In this document: one piece after another, positions 1 to 5,689 of the stretch
How the letters are laid out: every line of letters starts with the position of its first letter
Position numbering within the stretch: the stretch's first letter is position 1
Assembly: GCA_038230775.1 (NCBI GenBank)
Contig: JBBRMQ010000078.1
Span: 1-16,001 of the forward strand
Reading direction: 5' to 3'
Length of the DNA: 16,001 nucleotides
Origin: JBBRMQ01 sp038230775
GTDB lineage: Bacteria; Acidobacteriota; Thermoanaerobaculia; Gp7-AA8
The notes under the pieces: generated by a model
Seen by the model: only the letters and a program-made list of their open reading frames with translations
The model's database searches: none
What the model was told of the DNA's origin: nothing
Made by a program: the position numbers and the translations under genes

Positions 1-555
1 CTCGTCATTCACACCGTATGGTGGGAACAGACCGGCCAGGGCGAAGTCGCTCGCTACGCGCTCGTCGCGGTCGACAAAGGCGCCGTGGCGAACGTCGAGA
101 TGCACGACATGGCCGAGTTCACACCTGCCGGCAACGACGCCGTTCCCGATCCCGACTTCAACAAAGACATCCTCAAGCATCCCGCAATCATCGATACCGG
201 TATCGCCGATTCGGTGGATATCCTGTTCGGCGACTTGAAATCGAACGCCCTCAATCGCGTGCGCCTGCGCCCGATCGCGGACGGCCGCATTCACATCCCC
301 ATCGGTCATGGCGGTGGCGGCGATCGCCTCGGCATTCCGAAGTCGTTTACGGGCGACTGGTCCGGCCAGGTCTCGGCAGTCGTCGCCGGACACGATGACG
401 GAACGATCCTGCTCTACAACGTGGGAGCGACGAGCCTCAACTTCGTCCTCTACACGAACGGAGCCTGGGCCGCGGTCAAGAGCGTGCCGCTTAACGACAA
501 GTTCTCGGCCGACGCCGCGATCGGTGCAGTCAGCCGCATGCTGAACCAGCAGTAG
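1..555 (+). CDS. Hypothetical protein, 3' end of a gene that begins outside the window
   Basis: The reading frame is open from base 1 and ends at TAG 553-555, giving 184 visible residues. The GTG at 85 is only an internal codon: the frame continues upstream with ordinary protein-like sequence (LVIHTVWWEQTGQGEVARYA), so I treat the gene as 5'-truncated. The visible part is soluble in character, with no membrane segment, no cysteine cluster and no catalytic motif that I recognise. It has a Gly-rich patch (GHGGGG) near the middle, and alternating hydrophobic segments in the second half suggest a beta-rich fold. The gene converges on the small minus-strand gene at 579-746, and a hairpin overlaps its stop codon. 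I cannot assign a function. The coding call rests on the long uninterrupted frame with typical third-position GC use. Confidence 0.7.
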   Translation, partial: LVIHTVWWEQTGQGEVARYALVAVDKGAVANVEMHDMAEFTPAGNDAVPDPDFNKDILKHPAIIDTGIADSVDILFGDLKSNALNRVRLRPIADGRIHIPIGHGGGGDRLGIPKSFTGDWSGQVSAVVAGHDDGTILLYNVGATSLNFVLYTNGAWAAVKSVPLNDKFSADAAIGAVSRMLNQQ

Positions 556-575
556 CGCCCTGCGCGCTCCTGCTG
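547..575. terminator. Candidate bidirectional hairpin between convergent genes
   Basis: A 12-nt arm at 547-558 pairs with 564-575 with one mismatch and a 5-nt loop. It overlaps the stop codon of the plus-strand gene and lies 3 nt beyond the stop of the convergent small gene. Neither strand has a clear U-tract, so termination efficiency is uncertain. It may instead be a byproduct of the CAGCAG/CTGCTG repeats. Confidence 0.4.
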
Positions 576-578
576 CTG

Positions 579-746
579 CTACACCTGCGGCTTCGACTTG
601 CTAACCGACGTAATCACGGCCACGCCGAGCAGTGCGAGCGCGCCGATTGCGATCCAGATCACGGGCGCGTGCATCATGTAGGCAGCGATCGCGATTGCCG
701 AGATCAGGATGATCCAGCCGACGAGTGCGAGATTGAACCAGTTCAA
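579..746 (-). CDS. Small two-helix membrane protein, TTG start
   Basis: This frame encodes 55 residues from TTG at 746-744 to TAG at 581-579. The start is supported by a perfect GGAGG at 759-755, placed 8 nt upstream. The protein begins MNWFNLALVG, has two hydrophobic stretches (about residues 5-23 and 28-46) separated by a short polar turn (MMHAP), and ends in a lysine-containing tail (SKSKPQV). This is the pattern of a small inner-membrane hairpin protein. It lies on the same strand as the nuo-atp operon, downstream of its terminator, so it could be expressed by read-through or from its own promoter; I found no convincing promoter. I recognise no family. Support comes from the ribosome-binding site and the continuous hydrophobic pattern. 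At this length, chance cannot be fully excluded. Confidence 0.55.
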   Translation of the reverse strand: MNWFNLALVGWIILISAIAIAAYMMHAPVIWIAIGALALLGVAVITSVSKSKPQV

Positions 747-754
747 TGGGGATA

Positions 755-769
755 CCTCCGTACAGGAGG
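755..769 (-). promoter_or_regulatory. Hairpin that would cover the Shine-Dalgarno of the small membrane gene
   Basis: Five bases at 755-759 (CCTCC on the plus strand) are complementary to 765-769 (GGAGG), with a 5-nt loop. In the minus-strand transcript the 3' arm is exactly the GGAGG used as ribosome-binding site for the 579-746 gene, and the 5' arm is an anti-Shine-Dalgarno. The fold could limit translation. The stem is short, so any effect depends on context. Confidence 0.35.
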
Positions 770-805
770 CTCAGCAATGGGCGTGCCCTGAACGTGCCCT
801 ACGGG

Positions 806-863
806 CGTTGACGGTTGACGGTTGACGGGAAATTCGCTTCCCATCAACCGTCAACTGTCAACG
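806..863. repeat. 26-bp palindrome built from GTTGACG-type heptamers
   Basis: The left arm (806-831) and right arm (838-863) are inverted copies with two mismatches, both tolerable as G-U pairs in RNA, around a 6-nt loop. Each arm consists of three near-identical 7-bp units, (G)GTTGAC on the left and (A/G)TCAAC on the right. It sits directly beyond the atpE terminator. The same architecture with a different heptamer occurs between nuoD and nuoH. I see no coding potential. An intergenic repeat element is more likely than a primary terminator, because a separate GC-rich terminator lies closer to atpE. Confidence 0.8.
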
Positions 864-864
864 C

Positions 865-891
865 AAACGGCCCGGGGAACCCGGGCCGTTT
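865..891 (-). terminator. Intrinsic terminator of the nuo-atp operon
   Basis: A perfect 12-bp GC-rich stem (865-876 with 880-891) with a 3-nt loop lies 9 nt past the atpE stop codon. On the minus strand the stem ends in TTT followed by GCGTT, so the U-tract is weak although the stem is very stable. Being self-complementary, it could also act on plus-strand transcription. It marks the end of the operon and shows that the remaining ATP-synthase genes do not follow atpE. Confidence 0.8.
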
Positions 892-900
892 GCACGTCAG

Positions 901-1224
901 CTACTTCGCTCCCATGACGAGGTACGCGATGATGAGCGCGTAAATGACGAGCGACTCAATCAGTGCGAGACCGATGATCATCGCCAGCCGGATCGGACCG
1001 GCGGCCGTCGGATTCCGTGCGATGCCTTCGCACGCCGCTGCGATGGCGCGCGACTGACCGATCGCGCCCGCTGCTGCGGCGATGCCGAGCAGGAACGCGG
1101 CTGAGACGAGATTCCACCGAACGCCCGGCGACATGGTCGACGTGGTCGTTGCGGTGTCCTGCGCAAACGCGGAGATAGCGAGCAGCATGATCACCGCCGC
1201 CATCAGGATTGTCTTTCGATTCAC
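901..1224 (-). CDS. atpE: ATP synthase F0 subunit c with N-terminal signal sequence
   Basis: This is the rotor-ring proteolipid of F-type ATP synthase, which carries the coupling ion through the membrane. I chose the GTG at 1224-1222 because GGAGG lies 8 nt upstream; longer frames would read back into atpB. The 107-residue protein is longer than the usual 70-90. Residues 1-21 look like a cleavable signal peptide (NRK, hydrophobic core, then AFA before Q22), followed by a Thr-rich stretch. The c-subunit hairpin comes next: helix 1 about 37-64 with GQ at 56-57, polar loop ARNP at 69-72, and helix 2 about 78-104 with the ion-binding glutamate E90. Around it are Q57, S91 and Y95, discussed as a finding. 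The gene is last in the operon, 37 nt after atpB and just before a strong terminator. Confidence 0.95.
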   Translation of the reverse strand: MNRKTILMAAVIMLLAISAFAQDTATTTSTMSPGVRWNLVSAAFLLGIAAAAGAIGQSRAIAAACEGIARNPTAAGPIRLAMIIGLALIESLVIYALIIAYLVMGAK

Positions 1225-1261
1225 TCCGTTCTCCTCCTTTCCTCGAATACGAAACTTGAAA

Positions 1262-1969
1262 TCAATGCTCTTCCGCTGCGGTGGCGGCACTGATGTACAC
1301 CATCGTCAGCATGATGAAAACAAATGTCTGCAGGAACGCTCCGAAGATGCCGAGAGCCATCATCGGCCATGGAACGATCACAGGAACCAGTCCCATGAAG
1401 ATGCCCGTCGCCGTGTGCTCGCCGAAGATGTTGCCGAAGAGACGCATGCTCAGCGACAGGATGCGGGCGAAGTTGCCGATCATCTCGATCGGGAACATCA
1501 ACGGAAAAAGCCACCACACCGGCCCGCCGAAATGCTTCAGATAATGCACGATGCCCTGTGTCTTGATGCCCTGATAGTTGTAGTACAGAAACGCAGAGAT
1601 CGAGAGCGCAAACGTCGTGTTGGGATTGCTCGTCGGGGGGGCGAGGAAATAGAAGAGTCCAAACGTGTTCGCGATGAAGATGAACACAGCGAAGGCCGCG
1701 ATGATGGTCAGGAACTTCTCTCCGCCGTGCCCGACGATGTCTGCCAGCATGTCCTTGAGCCCCTGAATCGCCATCTCGAGCAGATGCTGCAGGGGACCGG
1801 GGTTGTCGCGACTGATGTTTCGCGAGGCCAGCGGAAAAACGACTGAACAGATCACGAGAACGAGGGCCGACATGATCACGTGATCCGGGATGTCCCACAC
1901 GTACGCGTGCTGCACCGTGTGCCACAGCGCATTGACCGGACCGTAAAGAATTGAAGTCTCGTGTTCCAT
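1262..1969 (-). CDS. atpB: ATP synthase F0 subunit a
   Basis: This is the stator membrane subunit that forms the two half-channels bringing ions to and from the c-ring. At 235 residues it has normal length. Identifying features are the PTSNPNTT segment at about 111-119, the sequence SMRLFGNIFGEH holding the essential arginine R176, and a final helix with QTFVFIMLTMVYI at about 214-226. Five or six hydrophobic segments are visible. Its ATG shares one base with the TGA of the preceding atpI-like gene, implying translational coupling, and atpE follows after 37 nt. The order atpZ-atpI-atpB-atpE is a normal Fo gene order. What is unusual is its attachment to the end of a nuo operon. Confidence 0.96.
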   Translation of the reverse strand: MEHETSILYGPVNALWHTVQHAYVWDIPDHVIMSALVLVICSVVFPLASRNISRDNPGPLQHLLEMAIQGLKDMLADIVGHGGEKFLTIIAAFAVFIFIANTFGLFYFLAPPTSNPNTTFALSISAFLYYNYQGIKTQGIVHYLKHFGGPVWWLFPLMFPIEMIGNFARILSLSMRLFGNIFGEHTATGIFMGLVPVIVPWPMMALGIFGAFLQTFVFIMLTMVYISAATAAEEH

Positions 1970-2343
1970 CAGAAGCTTTTCACCGTTGAGTACAGAGCTT
2001 CACCGATGATTCCCACCACCACGATCGAGAATCCGAGCAGCACACTCACTGAGTTAAACCGGGCGACAATGATGGTGACCCACAGCGCCACACCAAGCAC
2101 ACCGAAGCGCGCAATCGTGCGCATCGTCAGTAACTTGGCGCGGAGAGGGGACGTTGGCTGGAAGAGCGAACCAATGATCTCCTCCATCCAAAGGAAGCTG
2201 ATCATAGTGACCGCTGCACTGCAAGTCAATCCAAGGACGGCGCGAAATCCGGCAGTGAAAATGATGATCGCCGCGAAGAGAAAAAAGGCTCCGGCACTCA
2301 TCCATTTGATGCGTCCGAGAACGGCGTGAGTCTCATCCTCCAT
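1969..2343 (-). CDS. atpI: ATP synthase subunit I-like membrane protein
   Basis: This 124-residue protein has four hydrophobic segments in two pairs (about 15-32, 35-52, 77-94 and 100-118), which fits the AtpI (ATP-synt_I) family. AtpI homologues assist c-ring assembly and are not part of the mature enzyme. The family is weakly conserved in sequence, so the call rests on topology, length and position immediately before atpB. A WMEE stretch sits after the second segment. The start overlaps the end of the upstream atpZ-like gene by 11 nt, and its stop shares one base with the atpB start. The basis is moderate from sequence and strong from context. Confidence 0.75.
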   Translation of the reverse strand: MEDETHAVLGRIKWMSAGAFFLFAAIIIFTAGFRAVLGLTCSAAVTMISFLWMEEIIGSLFQPTSPLRAKLLTMRTIARFGVLGVALWVTIIVARFNSVSVLLGFSIVVVGIIGEALYSTVKSF

Positions 2344-2557
2344 CGCTGCCCGAGCCCGCGCGGAACAGCTGCACGAACGCCGCCGCGATCCCCACGATGG
2401 TGAAGATGATCGTCATCCATGGCCTGCTGTGGAAGACATGATCCAGGCCGTATCCGATCCCGAATCCGACGACGATGGCGACCGGGAACACGAACCCGAG
2501 CGTGGCGGCTTCGTACCACTGCCCCGCTTCCTTTTTCTTTTCGTTATCGTCCGGCAT
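2333..2557 (-). CDS. atpZ: AtpZ/AtpQ-type small membrane protein of the ATP synthase operon
   Basis: This 74-residue protein has a charged N-terminus (MPDDNEKKKEAGQW), a first helix at about 17-38 with a glycine-rich VVGFGIGYGLDH segment, a short turn with PW, and a second helix at about 47-65. This matches the ATPase 'gene 1' (AtpZ/AtpQ) family, whose members usually sit next to atpI and have been linked to Mg2+/Ca2+ supply or Fo assembly. The start codon lies inside the end of nuoN (14-nt overlap), and the end overlaps atpI by 11 nt. This gene is the physical joint between the nuo and atp parts of the operon and argues that they are transcribed together. Confidence 0.8.
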   Translation of the reverse strand: MPDDNEKKKEAGQWYEAATLGFVFPVAIVVGFGIGYGLDHVFHSRPWMTIIFTIVGIAAAFVQLFRAGSGSDGG

Positions 2558-4004
2558 TCGCGACGATGAAGCGCGAGGAGTCGACCGCCTGGTCGATGAG
2601 TGGCGTCGGAAGGACGCCGAACGCCAGCGTCACGATGAGACAGACGATCGCGACGAAACGCAGACCAGGCGTGATGAGGACTTCCGCGTCTTTCCCTTCC
2701 TTCAGATACATCGCAACGACGAGCCGCAGGTAGTAGAACATCGAGACCGCCGACATCAACACGGCGATGATCGCCAGCCAGCCGAATCCCGACTGCACTG
2801 CTGCGGCGAAGAGGAAGTACTTGCCGATGAAGCCCGCGGTCGGCGGGATGCCGCCCAGTGAGAGGAGGAACACGACCATCGCAAACGCGGCGAACGGTTG
2901 CCGCCGATGCAGCCCGTCGAAGTCATCGATGCGCTCGCCGGCGTACTCGTGGCGGCGGAGCATCAGCACCGTCGACCAGATGCCGAGGTTCGCGAAGACG
3001 TAGACGAGCGTGTAGATCAACACCCCGCGAAGCCCCATGGCGTTCAGCGAGATGATGCCGAGCAGGCCGTAGCCGGCATGGCTGATCGACGAGTAGGCCA
3101 GCATGCGCTTCACGTTGTCCTGCGTGATCGCGGCGAAGTTGCCGAGGATCATCGAGAGCGCGGAGATCGTGGCCAGCACGTTGCTCCAGTCCAGCTGGAA
3201 GGTGTGAAACCCGGTGTAGAAGATGCGGGCGAAGATCGAGAAGGCCGCCGCCTTCGACGCCGTCGACAGGAACGCGGTAATCGGCGTCGGCGCTCCCTCG
3301 TAGACGTCGGGCGTCCACACATGGAACGGGACCGCGGCAATCTTGAAACAGAGTCCGGCGCCGAGCAACATGATGCCGAACATCAGCGCGTCGTTGGTGA
3401 TGATCGTGGACATTGCGCGCGCAATGTCGAACAGGTTGAGCGATCCGCAGACGCCGTAGATGAGCGAGATTCCGTAGAGCAGGATGCCGGAGCTCACCGC
3501 CCCCAGCACGAAGTACTTCATCGCCGCCTCGGTCGACTTCTGCTCGTTCTTGAAGTAGCCCGCGAGGATGTAGCTCGAGAGCGACATGAGCTCCAGCCCG
3601 ATGTAGATGGCGATGAGATGCGTACCCGAGACCATGAACATCATGCCGAGCAGCGCAAACGCGAGAAGCGAGTAGTACTCCCACATCGAGTAACGCGCCT
3701 CGCGGAGGAAGTCGTCCGACAGCAGCGTCACCATGGCGATCGCCGCGATGAACAGGAGCTTGAAGAAGATCGAGAACGCGTCGAGCGCGAACATGTTTGC
3801 AAAGCCGCGCGACGGCGTGAGGTCCACGACCGCGTGCGAGCAGGCGATCACCGAGCCCGCAGTGATCGCCAGCAGCGCGATCATCGACCACTTCGCGGAC
3901 GGCACGTTCTCCCGCAGACCGAGAACCGGCATGATCAGCAGCACCGAGGCGCCGATGGCGAGGATGATCTCCGGCAGCAGGAAGACGAGATCGTTCCAGT
4001 TCAT
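2544..4004 (-). CDS. nuoN: NADH-quinone oxidoreductase subunit N
   Basis: This is the antiporter-like proton-pumping subunit of the complex I membrane arm that sits next to NuoK. Its 486 residues and about 14 hydrophobic segments are normal for NuoN. Key signs are IGLELMSLSSYILAGY with the conserved helix-5 glutamate E138, FKIAAVPFHVWTPDVYEGAP in the broken helix 7-8 region (lysine plus PFHVW), and AYSSISHAGY in the region after it. The ATG overlaps the nuoM stop as ATGA, so translation is coupled. It is the last nuo gene, as in the classical nuo order, but the ATP-synthase genes continue directly from it. Nothing is visibly missing from the catalytic core. Confidence 0.97.
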   Translation of the reverse strand: MNWNDLVFLLPEIILAIGASVLLIMPVLGLRENVPSAKWSMIALLAITAGSVIACSHAVVDLTPSRGFANMFALDAFSIFFKLLFIAAIAMVTLLSDDFLREARYSMWEYYSLLAFALLGMMFMVSGTHLIAIYIGLELMSLSSYILAGYFKNEQKSTEAAMKYFVLGAVSSGILLYGISLIYGVCGSLNLFDIARAMSTIITNDALMFGIMLLGAGLCFKIAAVPFHVWTPDVYEGAPTPITAFLSTASKAAAFSIFARIFYTGFHTFQLDWSNVLATISALSMILGNFAAITQDNVKRMLAYSSISHAGYGLLGIISLNAMGLRGVLIYTLVYVFANLGIWSTVLMLRRHEYAGERIDDFDGLHRRQPFAAFAMVVFLLSLGGIPPTAGFIGKYFLFAAAVQSGFGWLAIIAVLMSAVSMFYYLRLVVAMYLKEGKDAEVLITPGLRFVAIVCLIVTLAFGVLPTPLIDQAVDSSRFIVANAGR

Positions 4005-5575
4005 CGTTTGTCAGCGACCTTCGGAGGCTCGGGAAGCAAGGCTGGATTGAAGTACGACGGATCGACCTTGCGCACGATGTAGTTCACGGGCTCTTCGATC
4101 TTGTCGAAGAAGGTCGAGGGAAAGAGCCCGATCCAGAGCATCACCGCGACGAGCGCGAACATCATGCCGCGTTCCCGCCGGTTGAGATCAGGAACGTTCT
4201 GATTGGCGGGATTGTCGAGCGGTCCCCAGAACACGCGTTGATACATCCACAGCAGATACGCGGCGCCGAGGACGATGCCGATCGCGGCAAAGACTGCCCA
4301 CCAGATGTTGCGGTTCGCGACGCCGAGCAGGATCGTGAACTCGCCGATGAAACCGTTCAGCGCGGGCAGGCCCATGGACGAGAGCGCGGCGATGAGAAAG
4401 AGAGTGGCGAACATCGGCATCTGCTTCGCCAGTCCGCCGTAATCGGCAATGAGACGCGTGTGGCGCCGCTCGTAGATGATGCCGATGAGAAGGAAGAGCG
4501 CGCCGGTCGAGATGCCGTGGTTGATCATCTGGATCACGGAACCTTTGATCCCCATGGGGTTGAGCGCGAACATCCCGAGCATGACGAAGCCGAGGTGCGA
4601 GACCGAGGAGTACGCGATCAGCTTCTTCATGTCCTTCTGCACCAGCGTGACGAGCGCGCCGTAAATGATTCCGATGATCGCCAGAGCGACGATCCAGGGC
4701 AGGCACTGTTTCGTGCCGTCGGGAAGGATTGGCAGCGCAAACCGCACGAAGCCGTAGGTTCCCATCTTCAAGAGAACCGCCGCCAGAATGATCGAGCCCG
4801 CTGTCGGCGCCTCGGTATGTGCATCCGGAAGCCAGGTGTGGAACGGAAACATCGGCACCTTGATGGCGAAGCCGAAGAAAAATCCGAGGAAGATCCAGAA
4901 CTGCAGTTGGGGCGGGATGAGGTGTCCGATCTCGTGATACTGCAGCACCGAGAACGAAAGGCCGTTGCCGAGCCCGCGGATGTGCAGCAGCGGGATGCCG
5001 CCGTCGTTGAAGAAATACAGCGCCAGGATCGAGAGCAGCATCAGGACCGATCCGGCGAGCGTGTACAGAAAGAACTTGATCGCGGCGTAGAGCTTTCGGG
5101 ACCCGCCGAAGATGCCGATGATGAAGTACATCGGCACCAGCATGATTTCCCAGAAGACGTAGAAGAGGAAAAAGTCGAGCGCGCAGAACGTGCCGATCAT
5201 GCCCGTCTGCAGGAGAAGCAGCAGGATGTAGTACTCCTTCTGCCGGCTGGTGACCGCCGTGAACGACGAGACGATCGCGATGATGCCCACGAAGGTCGTC
5301 AGGACGATCAGGAGAAGAGCGATGCCGTCGATGCCGAAGTCGTACTTCACGCCGAGGGAAGGGATCCAGTCGTAGGTCTCGCGGAACTGCCACATCGCGC
5401 TGCCGCTGGCCTTGGCGTCGAAGCCGATCCAGAGGCCGAGCGAGAGGACGAAATCAAGAACGGCGATGAACGTGGCCGTGATCCGTATCCAGCGATCGTT
5501 CTCTCCTCGAATGAAGAAGAGAATGATCAGCGCGCCTAACAGCGGCGTGTACGTGACGATGTTGAGCAACCCCAT
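4001..5575 (-). CDS. nuoM: NADH-quinone oxidoreductase subunit M
   Basis: This is the middle antiporter-like subunit of the complex I membrane arm. The 524-residue length is usual. Diagnostic sequence includes FYVFWEIMLVPMYFIIG with the helix-5 glutamate E143, FAIKVPMFPFHTWLPDAHTE at about 236-255 with the pumping lysine and the broken helix, and AYSSVSHLGFV further on. The start ATG at 5575 is preceded by GAGGAG at good spacing. A large palindrome of the CCGAGCG(T/C)AGCGAGG type separates it from nuoL; downstream it overlaps nuoN by 4 nt. A ribosome arriving from nuoL would meet this hairpin before the nuoM ribosome-binding site, which may set the NuoL:NuoM ratio (inference). Confidence 0.97.
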   Translation of the reverse strand: MGLLNIVTYTPLLGALIILFFIRGENDRWIRITATFIAVLDFVLSLGLWIGFDAKASGSAMWQFRETYDWIPSLGVKYDFGIDGIALLLIVLTTFVGIIAIVSSFTAVTSRQKEYYILLLLLQTGMIGTFCALDFFLFYVFWEIMLVPMYFIIGIFGGSRKLYAAIKFFLYTLAGSVLMLLSILALYFFNDGGIPLLHIRGLGNGLSFSVLQYHEIGHLIPPQLQFWIFLGFFFGFAIKVPMFPFHTWLPDAHTEAPTAGSIILAAVLLKMGTYGFVRFALPILPDGTKQCLPWIVALAIIGIIYGALVTLVQKDMKKLIAYSSVSHLGFVMLGMFALNPMGIKGSVIQMINHGISTGALFLLIGIIYERRHTRLIADYGGLAKQMPMFATLFLIAALSSMGLPALNGFIGEFTILLGVANRNIWWAVFAAIGIVLGAAYLLWMYQRVFWGPLDNPANQNVPDLNRRERGMMFALVAVMLWIGLFPSTFFDKIEEPVNYIVRKVDPSYFNPALLPEPPKVADKR

Positions 5576-5592
5576 TCACTCTCCTCGTTGCA

Positions 5593-5687
5593 TGTCATTC
5601 CGAGCGTAGCGAGGAACCGGTGTGGGCGGGAGGCGCGAAGATCGTCCCTCCCACCCACACCGGTCCCTCGCTACGCTCGGGATGACA
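5593..5687. repeat. 41-bp intergenic palindrome with CCGAGCGTAGCGAGG core
   Basis: The left arm (5593-5633) and right arm (5647-5687) are inverted copies with three mismatches in 41 positions and a 13-nt loop. It fills nearly the whole nuoL-nuoM gap of 114 nt and ends 3 nt from the nuoL stop codon. The core CCGAGCGTAGCGAGG recurs, with one base changed, in the nuoK-nuoL gap. It looks like a dispersed intergenic repeat that forms a stable RNA hairpin. With no U-tract, it is more suited to mRNA processing or partial attenuation than to full termination. Confidence 0.85.
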
Positions 5688-5689
5688 TC

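Noticed and set aside
901..1290. Longer atpE frame starting at 1290
   Set aside because: It would overlap atpB and lacks a ribosome-binding site. The GTG at 1224 has GGAGG at ideal distance and gives a normal signal-peptide N-terminus.
2898..4082. 394-residue plus-strand open frame opposite nuoN
   Set aside because: It is highly charged and Arg/Asp/His-rich, typical of the antisense of hydrophobic GC-rich genes. The minus-strand frame is an unmistakable NuoN.
4238..5539. 433-residue plus-strand open frame opposite nuoM
   Set aside because: Same antisense composition effect. No domain signature, and nuoM on the other strand is certain.
5593..5687. Insertion sequence terminal repeats or a MITE with target duplication
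   Set aside because: It is a foldback of under 100 bp without an internal transposase, and I could not see a flanking direct duplication.
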